Assembly (NCBI GenBank): GCA_050011775.1
Contig: JBEKIL010000013.1
Location: 62,001-126,000 of the forward strand
DNA: 64,000 bases
Direction: 5' to 3'
Origin: CAVZMI01 sp050011775
Lineage (GTDB): Bacteria > Bacteroidota > Ignavibacteria > UBA10030 > CAVZMI01
Translations under genes and position numbers: made by a program
The notes under the pieces: model-generated
The model's input: only the letters and a program-made list of their open reading frames with translations
What the model was told of the DNA's origin: nothing
Databases searched by the model: none
Shown: piece after piece, positions 29,986-39,595 of the stretch
Layout of the letters: every line of letters begins with the position of its first letter
Numbering within the stretch: the first letter of the stretch is position 1

Positions 29986-30291
29986 TTAATTTATCACTTC
30001 GTAATGTTGGGAACGGTCATCGAAACGCGAAAGCAGAGCTCGTGCTTCGGGTGGTACAACCGCTTTTTCATAGTCCTCTCCGGCAAACTCCCGGACGGCA
30101 TTGAGGGAATCAAACCACATTATGGTGATGAACTCCACACCATCGGCAATGTTGCGTCTCAGAAGATGGATGCCGCGATATCCACGTATATGACGATTGC
30201 TTATGCCTACAAAGATTTCGCTCTTGAGTAGGTTCTCATATGCGTCCGCATTTGCCTGTGCGGTGTAGCCATGCCAAATTCTGCTAATCAT
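29986..30291 (-). CDS. Antibiotic-biosynthesis-monooxygenase-type protein
   Basis: The 101-residue dimeric alpha-beta barrel protein has ISRIWHGYTAQANADAYENLL at its start, then GYRGIHLLRRNIADGVEFIT and IMWFDSLNAVREFAGEDYEKAVVPPEA (motifs given in part). It matches the ABM/YgiN superfamily. These are haem- or cofactor-free oxygenases or simple binding proteins. The substrate is unknown. Confidence 0.8.
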   Translation of the reverse strand: MISRIWHGYTAQANADAYENLLKSEIFVGISNRHIRGYRGIHLLRRNIADGVEFITIMWFDSLNAVREFAGEDYEKAVVPPEARALLSRFDDRSQHYEVIN

Positions 30292-30408
30292 AGAATATTT
30301 CTCCCCTTACATGATTTGAATACAATGTTTTTCAGTGGTGTGCCAGTTCATCAACAACGGCTTGGGTGTAATTATGAATTACTTCGCTATATAATTCTCT
30401 TATCGCTT

Positions 30409-32718
30409 CTATCGAAAATTGTCCAGTACTATGATCTTGTTCTTGGCCTCAACTCTTCTAAATACCACTGTCTTACTATCAGGAGAAACTACCGGGCCGT
30501 ACCCAGGTATTTTACTTATCTCTTCGATCTTTCCATTTGCATAATACACTTTTACTAAATTATAAATTTGGGAAGATGGCTCCGCAATGACTCCAAGAAT
30601 TGATCTGTCATCGGGCATAGAACCAGTAAATATAAAAGATTTCGGGGTTTTGATAAGATGTTTATTCTTTTCTGCGTCCAAAGGTATGTACCACACACCA
30701 ATTGAATCTTGAACTATGGCACTCTTTGAATCCCATGAAAAGCGTGGTAACCCTCTGGAAAAAGAAAAAGCGATTTCCTTAATTATCTTGTTGGGTACAG
30801 ATTTAAGCGCAAGAACTGCTTTTGGGGAAGGGGTATTTAGGTCGGGTGCGTACCATAGATACTTTCCATCCCTGGAAATATCAATTAACGCACCGTCTCC
30901 TATTTTCCGGGTTATGTTTGTAGCTATCTCACGCTCAAAGAAACTGAACTTAGTGACTATTGAATCAGGATTCTTTTTTATTGTATCACTTTGAAAGCCA
31001 CTGAAATAAACCGATTTCATATCTGCGGACCAACGTATCCAGAGCGGCCACGGTTGGTGTTTCTCGATTGTTGGTTCAAATTTGGTCGGCTCACTTCCAT
31101 CCTTATTGCATATCACAAACCCGTTCTGTGAGGGTTCGAAATCGTATACCAGCCTATAGAAGAGTTTGCTTCCATCTGGAGAATATGCAGAACTAGTAAC
31201 ATACCCATCCTCGAACGTCAATTGCTGAAGTTCCTTGGTCTGAATGTCGATTGTCCAGAGATTAGATGTCTCAGACTCATTCAAATATACGAGGTGTTTA
31301 GCGTCCTTTGATATGCGTGGAAACCTGTCGGCACCGGCGCCAAGTGTGAGCTGCTTCGGTGTTCCGCCCTCCTCAGGCATGACCCATAAGCCTACACCTC
31401 CGCTGCGGTTTGAATTGAAGACGATTTCTCCAGTCGAAGTCCAGCAAAAATCATCAATGATCTTCTTGTCAAACGTTATCTGATGTTCAGTGCTATCATC
31501 CAACTTGCGCGAAAAGATTTCCGTGTACCGACCAGTCGTAGCGGTTCCAAAACTTCTCAGAAAAGCAAGCCGCTTTGAATCAGGAGACCATGCGATATTA
31601 ATGAAAGAGACTGGCTCAATCTGGGTGACTTTTGTCTCTTCCGTTCCGTCTGATTTGACTATGAAGAGTCCCAATGCCTGGCCGATTTGGCGGAAGAAGG
31701 CGATGCGTTTTCCGTCTGGTGACCACATTGGAAGATCAGCATTACTGACCAGTTTATGAGATTTTCCCCCCAGAGTTGGGATGATGTCTATTTCAAACCT
31801 ATTATTATCTGTGGAATAGACGGAATAAACAATCTGGCTGGCATCAGGCGAAAAACATGGAGCCCTGTAATAAACTAACACTGTGTCATTGGTAATTTTC
31901 CTTGGTTCGCCTCCTGAAGAGTGAATAACATACAAGTTTGGACGCATTCGGGAATCGTTGGCAACGTAAACAATCCAGTTTCCGTCAGGGGAAATGTTTG
32001 GATCGTTGACATTAATGCCTCCCGTTTTCAATATCCGTGTCACCATTGGGGTTGAAGGTTTATTGAGTAGCTCAATTCCAATTAAAATACCAATGGCTAC
32101 CACAAATAATCCTGCTAGTGCATAAATCCAGTTCTTTCTTTTTTTTCTTTTACTCCTTGATTTGTGTGCTGAAGTTGCTATGGATCCTACAAGGATTTCA
32201 TAAATCTCAATTTTTTCTTTTATATTCTTGAGCTCTTTGGGTCCAAGCGAGACTACTTGAAGATCTAATTTGTGCCTTACAAGATTATACACCTCCTGTG
32301 AGATACAAATGCCCCCCGGCTCAGCCAGCAGTTCAATACGAGAAGCAATGTTCACACCATCGCCAAATACATCATCATCTTTGACAACGATGTCACCCAT
32401 ATGAATACCGATACGAAGAAGTATCTTTTCTTTCTCTGCAGCACTCTCATTATACTTGCCGAAACATTCCTGAATATCAATGGCACATCGAACAGCATTA
32501 GCAACTGTAGTAAAACTCACAAGAAAGGCATCGCCCATCATTTTGATTTCCTTGCCATCGTGTCTGTTGAGAGCATCTCTCACGATTTGATTGTGACGGC
32601 TAAGAAGATTCATGGTGAGATTTTCATTCTCCTGCATCATCTTGCTGTATCCGACGATATCGGAGAACATAATAACAGAGAGGTGCGTTTGGCTTTCCGG
32701 GTTCGTCATGTCAGGCAT
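30409..32718 (-). CDS. Class III nucleotide cyclase with TM helix and TolB-like beta-propeller
   Basis: In this 769-residue protein, residues 12-180 form a class III cyclase domain. The metal aspartates are D20 (MFSDIVGYSKMM) and D63 (KMMGDAFLVSF), and the transition-state Asn/Arg lie in GDGVNIASRIELLAEPGG, so it should be active. A basic linker (SRSKRKKRKN) and one TM helix (about 196-218) lead to a long PD40/WD40 propeller with repeated SPDG motifs (SPDGNWIVYVAND, SPDSKRLAF). With the cyclase inside, the propeller would sit in the periplasm and could be a ligand sensor. The layout is common in Ignavibacteria-like genomes. Confidence 0.87.
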   Translation of the reverse strand: MPDMTNPESQTHLSVIMFSDIVGYSKMMQENENLTMNLLSRHNQIVRDALNRHDGKEIKMMGDAFLVSFTTVANAVRCAIDIQECFGKYNESAAEKEKILLRIGIHMGDIVVKDDDVFGDGVNIASRIELLAEPGGICISQEVYNLVRHKLDLQVVSLGPKELKNIKEKIEIYEILVGSIATSAHKSRSKRKKRKNWIYALAGLFVVAIGILIGIELLNKPSTPMVTRILKTGGINVNDPNISPDGNWIVYVANDSRMRPNLYVIHSSGGEPRKITNDTVLVYYRAPCFSPDASQIVYSVYSTDNNRFEIDIIPTLGGKSHKLVSNADLPMWSPDGKRIAFFRQIGQALGLFIVKSDGTEETKVTQIEPVSFINIAWSPDSKRLAFLRSFGTATTGRYTEIFSRKLDDSTEHQITFDKKIIDDFCWTSTGEIVFNSNRSGGVGLWVMPEEGGTPKQLTLGAGADRFPRISKDAKHLVYLNESETSNLWTIDIQTKELQQLTFEDGYVTSSAYSPDGSKLFYRLVYDFEPSQNGFVICNKDGSEPTKFEPTIEKHQPWPLWIRWSADMKSVYFSGFQSDTIKKNPDSIVTKFSFFEREIATNITRKIGDGALIDISRDGKYLWYAPDLNTPSPKAVLALKSVPNKIIKEIAFSFSRGLPRFSWDSKSAIVQDSIGVWYIPLDAEKNKHLIKTPKSFIFTGSMPDDRSILGVIAEPSSQIYNLVKVYYANGKIEEISKIPGYGPVVSPDSKTVVFRRVEAKNKIIVLDNFR

Positions 32719-32856
32719 TTTTGGATCCCCTAATTGACATCGTGGGCTTTCTCTTTATTCTACTACATCTCTACTTCATTAGCAACATCTTCTTCGTCTC
32801 GCCCAACGGTGTGGAGTGAACTCTACTTTTTGATTCGTTACCAATATGTGTTTATC

Positions 32857-32891
32857 CCTGCCTGCGTGCCGGAGGCACTCCGGCAGGCAGG
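32857..32891. terminator. GC-rich hairpin between two minus-strand genes
   Basis: Outer arms cctgcctg (32857-32864) and caggcagg (32884-32891) enclose an inner gtgcc/ggcac stem. It lies between two genes read from the minus strand. No clear T-run is adjacent, so it may instead be a REP-like repeat. Confidence 0.4.
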
Positions 32892-32920
32892 CGCCGAAGT
32901 CCGCCGGCTTTCCTCTAAAC

Positions 32921-33952
32921 TTACTTGAGTATTACTCCCCATTCTGTAACGACAAAACCATTCCGTTCGAACTTGGGAATTGACGGAGGAGGCAGCTTCT
33001 TTCCGAAGTCGTTCGTTCCCTGTATGACATAGAAGAGGCGAAGCATATTATCCGGCTGTTCGGAGATTTTCAAACGAATAACTTTCCCGATCTCATCGGC
33101 AAATTGGGGATAAATGATATAATATGGATATTCAACCAGTCTTGGGATCCAATACTCGATAAAATTGCTTTTTTCATGCTGATTAAAACCGGCGAGAAGG
33201 AGATTGTTCGAGAAGAATGACGTAAGTGTATCTCTGCTGACAATCCAGCCTGAAGTATATTGAAAGGCATCCGGATTTTTACTCTCGTAAAAGAGATAGT
33301 CATACTGTCGATCGATCTTGCCGGACGGTTCTACGGAAACATTCCAACCGCCGGAATACAATGGAATAGATTGAAGAATGGATCCTCCCAGCGGAAATTC
33401 CAATGCGACGGACAGATTGCGTGTAGTTTGCGGATAGAGATAAATATTAGGTTTGCGAACGAGTATATGAGAAGTATCGATAATGGTTATTTGAATGCGC
33501 TGCGGGCGTTCGATCTCTGCATTGTCAAAGCGGGCATTGATGAATACATCCGCCGCATAACTTCCGGGCATCAGGGCAGCCACAGAACTCAGAATATTGA
33601 ATGGTCCAAGCCATCGGTTTGTTAAAGTGGAATCGGCTTTCAATAAACCATGATGAACTATTTCCGGCCAATAAAAGCCATAATATTGCCGGGAAATGAT
33701 TGTGTCGTTTCGGGTGATAAAGATATCCGAAACGGGTCCTGTCCATGTGTAGTTCTGATCTATGCCGGTCTTATTGGTCATCTGGAAAATCAAGTAGAAC
33801 GGATAGCCTCTCTGGAAGACGGTACCGGGATTTCCGAGTGTATCGGTAGTTGAGAATGATGTCGAGATAGTTTCATCTGGTTGGATTGTCTCATCTATAT
33901 TGCATCCCATCAACACTCCTGCGACCAAAAGAACCATTATCATATTTTTCAT
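32921..33952 (-). CDS. Lipoprotein of unknown function
   Basis: The 343-residue protein has a lipoprotein signal with lipobox VLMGC (Cys at about residue 17). The mature part is beta-rich: an early FYLIFQMTNKTGIDQNYTW domain resembling intracellular-proteinase-inhibitor/BsuPI-like folds, then KPNIYLYPQT, a motif shared by a family of uncharacterised secreted proteins, and WIPRLVEYPYYIIYPQF near the end. It should be anchored in a membrane facing the periplasm or surface. Function is unknown. Confidence 0.75.
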   Translation of the reverse strand: MKNMIMVLLVAGVLMGCNIDETIQPDETISTSFSTTDTLGNPGTVFQRGYPFYLIFQMTNKTGIDQNYTWTGPVSDIFITRNDTIISRQYYGFYWPEIVHHGLLKADSTLTNRWLGPFNILSSVAALMPGSYAADVFINARFDNAEIERPQRIQITIIDTSHILVRKPNIYLYPQTTRNLSVALEFPLGGSILQSIPLYSGGWNVSVEPSGKIDRQYDYLFYESKNPDAFQYTSGWIVSRDTLTSFFSNNLLLAGFNQHEKSNFIEYWIPRLVEYPYYIIYPQFADEIGKVIRLKISEQPDNMLRLFYVIQGTNDFGKKLPPPSIPKFERNGFVVTEWGVILK

Positions 33953-34299
33953 TGATGTTTCCAGCTGTTAGGCCTAAGATAAACTTACAATGCTTCAGCC
34001 GTCACACCGAGTCCCGCCCTCCGGGCGGGAAGGTGTGCTAGACAGGTCATTGTCGGGCCGAGGTTGTAACATTAAATATTTCAGAAAAGACTCCTCATCA
34101 TGCCGAGTCCCGCCCTCCAGGCGGGGAGGCATGCTAGACAGTTCTTCGTCAAGCCGAGTCCCGCCGCTTAATGTTGTCTGTGTCCGGCGCCGCTCCCGTG
34201 TTCCGTTTTCGTTTCAGTCCCACGTTCCGTGATCTTTACGTCCCACGATTCTGTGGGATTGCGGGGACCTTTAGTAAAGAGTCATATGCCGTGCCGCCA
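33953..34299. repeat. Mosaic palindromic repeats
   Basis: Two units with hairpin cccgcc ... ggcggg (34013-34030 and 34109-34126) and the phrase gagtcccgccctcc, followed by tgctagac, occur in tandem, then modules acgtcccacg, gtgggattgcggggacc. No gene is present. The 3' end (34266-34281) carries a variant of the gaccttttataaagtg arm seen in attC-like sites further on. Confidence 0.65.
34063..34149. repeat. 87-bp direct repeat, left copy
   Basis: About 94% identical (roughly 5 mismatches by eye) to 39509-39595 in the same orientation. It begins gttgtaacattaaatatttc and ends gttcttcgt. The pair brackets a 5.3-kb segment that holds the PLD-like gene and the trypsin-STAND/Trypco1 pair. Confidence 0.8.
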
Positions 34300-35328
34300 T
34301 TATCTTTTCTTAGCCCCATGGTGAACCATAGAGCTTTTGTCTGCGTCTGCAATTACCCCGGAGCTATGTGGTTGTCCTATGGATGCTTTGTGAAACGTGC
34401 TAAATGATGACTCAAATTCTGATACTTTCTGAGAGAACTCGTCTATCTCGCTTTCAAGCTTCGAGATGGATACATTAGATAATTCAAATTGCTCTATCTT
34501 TCCAGCGAATTGTGTTTGAAAGTGAGCTTGCCTATAAAGATTGTAAGCAGGAGTTTCGCTGTCGAATTCAAAGCAAGGTGACTCGTATGCTTGACGTCCA
34601 TATGGATATGGATTCAGTAGTACACTTTTTTTTGCAAGTATTCCAAAACATGTTGGAGTACCACGATAAAGGTATACAGAAACAAGTTCTTTGTCTGATC
34701 CGACAAAACTCAGTATAATTCTTAGACTCTTTATGATTTCGCGAGCAATCTCTCCAGGATCCCTGCCCTCTTGTGCTGCACGAAAATCAGCAAACAGTGG
34801 ATGTGTAAGCATGAACTTAATTTCGACACCATCATGTATTTTCTTCTTTATCGTCTCTATCACATGTTTAAAATGCCTGTCTTGAAGGAATCCCAGGAGA
34901 GATGATCCGACGATGAAAAGTCCATCCTTTTCATCTTCTATGATTGTATGGAACTCGCCTGTTTGAAGAGCTTGTTCTCTGCTAATATATGTTTTTGACA
35001 GTCCAACTTCGGAAGAACTTTCCACAAGTGAGAAACGCTCAGCGCAAGGCATTCCGAGTCTGCTTCCTATTACTGAAGCTAACTCTTTTGCATTTTCTGA
35101 GAGGTCCATCAATCCTGCTGAAAGCATTATAATAGACACCGATGCGGAAGCTGTGAATGTAACGCCGAATGTTATCAGTATTATTGACCACCATTTGTCG
35201 GAAGGTTGGAATATTCCGGTCAATGTAAGCAGAATACCAACTATCAACGTTAAGATAATTAACGTCTTCCGGACATTGTGCGTTGAACGATAATCTTTTT
35301 CCCTTATGCTATAATCCCATTTTCTCAT
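34300..35328 (-). CDS. Two-TM protein with PLD-like cytoplasmic domain
   Basis: The 342-residue protein has two TM helices (about residues 20-38 and 47-72), then a soluble domain with GLFIVGSSLLGFL, VEIKFMLTHPLFADFRAAQ, SVYLYRGTPTCFGILAKKSVL and LNPYPYGRQAYESPCFEF. This pattern resembles phospholipase-D-like (DUF5919-type) domains that lack HKD motifs and are often fused to sensors in conflict systems. The C-terminal ~60 residues are a coiled coil. It may be a membrane-linked effector. It begins 54 nt after an R'-like box at 35382-35388. Confidence 0.6.
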   Translation of the reverse strand: MRKWDYSIREKDYRSTHNVRKTLIILTLIVGILLTLTGIFQPSDKWWSIILITFGVTFTASASVSIIMLSAGLMDLSENAKELASVIGSRLGMPCAERFSLVESSSEVGLSKTYISREQALQTGEFHTIIEDEKDGLFIVGSSLLGFLQDRHFKHVIETIKKKIHDGVEIKFMLTHPLFADFRAAQEGRDPGEIAREIIKSLRIILSFVGSDKELVSVYLYRGTPTCFGILAKKSVLLNPYPYGRQAYESPCFEFDSETPAYNLYRQAHFQTQFAGKIEQFELSNVSISKLESEIDEFSQKVSEFESSFSTFHKASIGQPHSSGVIADADKSSMVHHGAKKR

Positions 35329-35381
35329 TTTTATTCCTTTCGATGAATATGATTTTTCAGGGCGTTCATTTTTGTCACTTA

Positions 35382-35812
35382 ATTCAACCGTTTGATATTT
35401 TCTAAAAAGGTCTCCTAAAGGTTAAGAGAAATAATTATTATATAAGCGTAAACAAACACAACACTCACCCACTCAGCCAAAGGTCGTCAGACTTCGATCG
35501 TCAGATTCCGACAACCCGCTCCGCCGAGCCTGTCCGCCGACTTGTCCTGAGCGAGTCCCACAGGATGTGGGACGAGTCGAAGGATCTCGTGCTTCGATTT
35601 TTTCCGTCCCACGATTCGTGCTTTTTACGTCCCACGTTCCCGTGTTCCGTTTTTTCCCGTCTCACGTTCCCGTGTTCTTTACGGCCCTACGTCTTATGTG
35701 GGGTCCAGTGAGATTTACGGTCCCACGCTTTCGTGCTATTTACGTCCCACGTTCTAAGTGGGATTGTGGGGCTCAGTGGGGCTGTGGGATTGCGGGGACC
35801 TTTTATAAAGTG
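35382..35812 (-). other. Decayed attC-like site split by mosaic repeats
   Basis: The R'-like box ATTCAAC (35382-35388) plus arm gatattttctaaaaaggtc at 35394-35412 is complementary to gaccttttataaagt at 35797-35811 beside the end of the trypsin-STAND gene. The 35797-35812 block is identical over 16 bp to 40435-40450 in the attC-like site at 40290. The ~385 bp between the arms is filled with mosaic repeats (including 35471-35529, a copy of 39287-39345), far longer than a normal attC. I read it as an attC whose variable loop received repeat DNA. Confidence 0.5.
35471..35529. repeat. 59-bp direct repeat, left copy
   Basis: Shares about 53 of 59 bases with 39287-39345 (opening actcagccaaaggt, then gtcagacttcgatcgt). 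The two copies flank the trypsin-STAND/Trypco1 pair in the same orientation. Confidence 0.75.
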
Positions 35813-35849
35813 ATAGCTTGTGTTGCCATGGTTGATGATTCTTAAAAGA

Positions 35850-38800
35850 TTATTTTGCCTGATCTAAAGCTGCCAGCACTTCCTCCGCATCCACCTTGCC
35901 CCAGTAATAGCCCATCTCCTTGCTCATTTGTAACGCGTGCTCGGTTTCGGCTCTGGCGTTTTGCTTGTCGCTGTTTGCGAGATGTGTCCAACCAAGCGCA
36001 TTTCGAATATCTGCCTCGTAAATCCGATAGCCGCTCTCAACCGCATAACCGAGCGCTTCGTTTAGGTCGTTGAACGCCGACATTGCATCCTTCATATGCT
36101 TTGCCGCCCAGCGCCCGCACGCTAGCAAAGCTTCAATGAGCGCGGGACGATACGAAATACTCCGCGCTATTTTGAGCGCGGTGTCATAATGCTCACGTGC
36201 GCTTGTGTGTTGTCCTGCATCCGCGTCAAGGTCGCCGAGAACGCGGTGGCATTGGCTGATTTGGGGTGTCCAATGACCGAGTTCGGATTGTTCCATATTA
36301 GCTATGGTGACACGGCGGGCATAATCAGAATCGCTCTTTCGTTTAAGGTGATCAGCATGTTTAATTCCCCACAGGCTAAAAATATAGTGAAGTTGCGGAA
36401 ACAACTGCTTAATAAGTACTTCTGCTTGTTCAAACATAGTGCTGGCAGAAATTAACTCGCCCGTTAAATGCAGTGCCCATGCGTGGTAACTTAAAGAAAT
36501 ATATTCATTCTGCTTATTCACCGCGCGGCGGGCGAGGTCAAGTGCACAAGTGGCGGCTTCTGTGCTCGCTTCCAGCACGCCGAGTTGCGCGTGGAGATCC
36601 GCAAGGTTAATGTGGCCTGTGCTGGCGTTGCTCCAGTCTTTGCGAGTAAGGTAACTAGTAACGGCGCGTTCGTAGAACGGTACTGCCTCGTGCAGGCGTC
36701 CCAGATTCATCAGGCATAAGCCGATCGTGTTTAAAATCCAACTCTGCTCATGTGGAATACCTTGTGGTTCTCTAGATAGATTCCCATCTGGGAAGAATTC
36801 TTTAACCATATTCAAGTACGTGTCGTAGGCGCCAAGCAGGTGCATCAAAATAAAACGGTCTTCTTGATCAATTCTGTCTCGTCTAATCTTATGCGCCTCA
36901 GTATACGCATTCGCTTGGCAGGCGTGATGCACCACTTCAATGAGCGGCTTCAAATCGTCAAGTGTGGGATATTCCGGTGTGTCACCTGCAATCGAAAGAT
37001 AGTAGTCTTTGATCTGTTCGTGCGCGGCTTTTTCTTGTGCAGAGTCGCCTTTGGTCAGCAACGCCAAATAGTGGTTGCGGATGAGCGGGTGCGTTGTGTA
37101 GGTGCGTTCATGCGCGTCAAAACGAAGGATGCGGTACGTCGCCAAGTGTTTAACCATAGCCTCCAAATTTGAAATCCCAAATCCCAATTTCCCAATCTCA
37201 AATAATTTGGATTCTGGTTTTTGGGATTTGGAAATTAGCGGAAGAAACACTTTATCAAATGCGCTTTCGTGCACGGGTGTGCGGAACGCGGAAAAGAGTT
37301 TCAGGAATTCACGCTCGACGTCGGTGAGGTGTTCGTCGTAGCGGCGCAAGACGCGGTGGACACGTTCGTACCGCGGCTCGTCCATCGTTGGCGTGGGCAG
37401 GTCGGCAACATGTGCAACATCGCCGCCGTAGCGTTCTGTCAAAATAGCGGCGAGCAAACTGAGCGTGAGCGCGTGCCCGTCCCAATCCGCCACCAATTTA
37501 TCAAGCGTATCGTATTTGCCCTGCACACCCAGTTTCCGCAACAACGCGCGACCATCAGCAGCGGAAAGCCGATCCACCTCGCGATGTGTGTACGTCGTGT
37601 ATTCCATTAAATCAAGCAATGGCGCGCGGCTGGTGACGAGACAGAACGATTGATTGTCGGAGCGTGCAAAGTACGTCAGTAAATCGCGCAGGTCATTGCT
37701 CTGCAATAGACCGAACCGATCGCCTTCCTGATTTTGCATTACTTCCAAGCCATCGAGTACAAAGAGATATCGCCCCGCGCCGAGCATCGCGCCGATAATT
37801 TGCGCGCGCACGCTGGACGATGGCACCACGCGCGGATCGATATGCCCGCCGCTCATCCATTTAAGCGCGGCTTCGAGAAATTCATCCACGCTCCGCTTCT
37901 CGTTAAAGCCCCACCAGAAAATGCCGTCAGGGGTTGGGATGGACGGCTGTTCGCCCTTACAAATGTTGTCCACCCATTTGCGTGCGAGACTGCTCTTGCC
38001 CTCGCCGCCGAAACCTATTAACCCTGTCACGTGTTTCTGCAGATTGAGCCAGTCTTGTGTGATTTGCTCAAGCAGTTCGTTACGCCCTGTCCATTCTTTT
38101 AATATGTCGGGTGCGCTGTTCCACGCAAAGCGATCCATTGGTGTGACTGCCGCGCGCGCTTGCGCAACATCGGTTTTGGGTTCAGGCGCGGCGCGCAGTG
38201 GCAATGATTCATCGCGCAATGACAAACCGAGCGGTGCGAGTGAAAGGACTCGTGCATTTATCGCCCAAGCCGTATCGCGATCTTTGGTGGACTGGTCGGG
38301 GAACCACGTTTCGGACACAATGCCGACAACGAGATTGCGTTCGACATCGAGGACTGCCGCACCGCTCATCCCGCGATTGATCTGGGACGACTGCAATTGC
38401 ACGGGATCGCATTGCACCATGTGACCTTCAGGTGGCTCAATGCAACCTTGAATCGTCCCATCCGCCCAGCCCGCGATGTAATCCTCCAAGCGACGATAGC
38501 CGTACGAGCGAAACGGATTCCTGTCTGAAGAGTCGGCAGTTCCAAGCACCGCTATTTGCTCTGGCGCAAGCGGCGACGCGCCGCCGACGAGTTGCAGCAG
38601 CACCACATCGTCATCGTGTTGTGGAAAAAATGCGGCAACCGTCGCACGCCGTGATTTCGTCTCACCGCCACGCGCTTGCGGAAAGTACACGCCTATTTCA
38701 GCTCTTTTTGCGTCGCGCGGATGTGCGCTAATCGCGGCTTCCACTACGTGTGCGCACGTCACAATCCTGCCGTCCGTCGAAACCGCGATGCCCGTGCCGA

Positions 38801-38885
38801 CAATCGCATCATCGCTGACGCGTCGAATCTGCACTGTCATCTCGCGCAGGTTTTGCAGGCGTATGTTGGACGATTGTATGCTCAC
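35850..38885 (-). CDS. Trypsin-like protease/STAND NTPase/TPR protein
   Basis: The GTG at 38885 overlaps the upstream Trypco1 stop (GTGA) and has AAGGAGA 7 nt before it, so it is preferred to the ATG at 38909. The 1011 residues hold a trypsin-fold protease at about 10-220 with triad H46 (TCAHVV), D93 (HDDDVVLLQL) and S174 (NRGMSGAAV). A STAND NTPase follows (P-loop GFGGEGKSS about 291-299, Walker B YLFVLDGLEV about 373-382), then winged-helix and TPR repeats from about 640. This is a known conflict-system architecture in which ligand sensing by TPRs would trigger NTPase oligomerisation and protease action. Base and codon use is richer in GCG/CGC than the flanks, suggesting transfer. Confidence 0.9.
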   Translation of the reverse strand: MSIQSSNIRLQNLREMTVQIRRVSDDAIVGTGIAVSTDGRIVTCAHVVEAAISAHPRDAKRAEIGVYFPQARGGETKSRRATVAAFFPQHDDDVVLLQLVGGASPLAPEQIAVLGTADSSDRNPFRSYGYRRLEDYIAGWADGTIQGCIEPPEGHMVQCDPVQLQSSQINRGMSGAAVLDVERNLVVGIVSETWFPDQSTKDRDTAWAINARVLSLAPLGLSLRDESLPLRAAPEPKTDVAQARAAVTPMDRFAWNSAPDILKEWTGRNELLEQITQDWLNLQKHVTGLIGFGGEGKSSLARKWVDNICKGEQPSIPTPDGIFWWGFNEKRSVDEFLEAALKWMSGGHIDPRVVPSSSVRAQIIGAMLGAGRYLFVLDGLEVMQNQEGDRFGLLQSNDLRDLLTYFARSDNQSFCLVTSRAPLLDLMEYTTYTHREVDRLSAADGRALLRKLGVQGKYDTLDKLVADWDGHALTLSLLAAILTERYGGDVAHVADLPTPTMDEPRYERVHRVLRRYDEHLTDVEREFLKLFSAFRTPVHESAFDKVFLPLISKSQKPESKLFEIGKLGFGISNLEAMVKHLATYRILRFDAHERTYTTHPLIRNHYLALLTKGDSAQEKAAHEQIKDYYLSIAGDTPEYPTLDDLKPLIEVVHHACQANAYTEAHKIRRDRIDQEDRFILMHLLGAYDTYLNMVKEFFPDGNLSREPQGIPHEQSWILNTIGLCLMNLGRLHEAVPFYERAVTSYLTRKDWSNASTGHINLADLHAQLGVLEASTEAATCALDLARRAVNKQNEYISLSYHAWALHLTGELISASTMFEQAEVLIKQLFPQLHYIFSLWGIKHADHLKRKSDSDYARRVTIANMEQSELGHWTPQISQCHRVLGDLDADAGQHTSAREHYDTALKIARSISYRPALIEALLACGRWAAKHMKDAMSAFNDLNEALGYAVESGYRIYEADIRNALGWTHLANSDKQNARAETEHALQMSKEMGYYWGKVDAEEVLAALDQAK

Positions 38886-39202
38886 GCTGATCTCTCCTTG
38901 TGTTCCCAAATCAATTTTACATTTAGATGTGCTTCTGCTCCAGCTTTTGCAATGAGTGCCCCCGACTCAACGTCGAGCTTAATGCCGAATTCCAATTCCA
39001 CCTGTGACGGTTTTTTGACAAGCGCATCCATGGTGTTTGTTATCCGTTGAGCCATGCTGTGAATGGTGTTCATGGCATTCTCTAATGCTTTGGCAGATTT
39101 TTCTGCGATGTCGGCCGGTAATAGAGCGGTCTTTTGTACCCCCGGTCGTGACGTTAGTTCGACGAGTATTGGTGAGTTTTCTTCGATCGTAAAAGTGGGC
39201 AT
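38882..39202 (-). CDS. Trypco1 (CU044_2847-family) partner protein
   Basis: The 106-residue protein matches the trypsin-co-occurring domain 1: an N-terminal strand pair (FTIEENSPILVELTSRPGVQ), a central helix (SAKALENAMNTIHSMAQRI) and the hallmark VELEFGIKLDVESGALIAKAGAEAHLNVKL (split here). It has an AAGGAG site just upstream of its ATG and overlaps the protease-STAND gene by 4 bp. Family context indicates a regulator or substrate of the linked trypsin domain. The start lies 41 nt after an R'-like GCATAAC box (39243-39249, plus-strand reading). Confidence 0.88.
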   Translation of the reverse strand: MPTFTIEENSPILVELTSRPGVQKTALLPADIAEKSAKALENAMNTIHSMAQRITNTMDALVKKPSQVELEFGIKLDVESGALIAKAGAEAHLNVKLIWEHKERSA

Positions 39203-39286
39203 TGATAAATCTCCTTACTTTTTATTGTGTTTAGGCAATGATGCATAACGATTTCTATATTCTATTCAAAGCATCGGGCTACTCAC

Positions 39287-39345
39287 ACTCAGCCAAAGGT
39301 TGTCAGACTTCGATCGTAAGATTGCGACGAACAGCTCCGCCGAGC
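39287..39345. repeat. 59-bp direct repeat, right copy
   Basis: Partner of 35471-35529; the two lie 3.8 kb apart in the same orientation. Confidence 0.75.
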
Positions 39346-39508
39346 GAAGCGAGGCGAAGAGTCGAGGCATGCTAAATCGAAAAATATTAAGAGGCCCTCG
39401 ACTGGCCTCGGCAAGTGGTTCGACAAGCTCACCACAAGATCGGCCCAAGTCGCTCGACGACCTCTACGCTATCTAATTTGCGGGAGTCGTACTTTAGTGC
39501 GGGCTGAC

Positions 39509-39595
39509 GTTGTAACATTAAATATTTCAGAAAAGACTCCTCGTCATGCCGAGTCCCGCCCTCCTGGCGGGAAGGCATGCTAGATAGTTCATCGT
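39509..39595. repeat. 87-bp direct repeat, right copy
   Basis: Partner of 34063-34149; about five mismatches. Confidence 0.8.
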
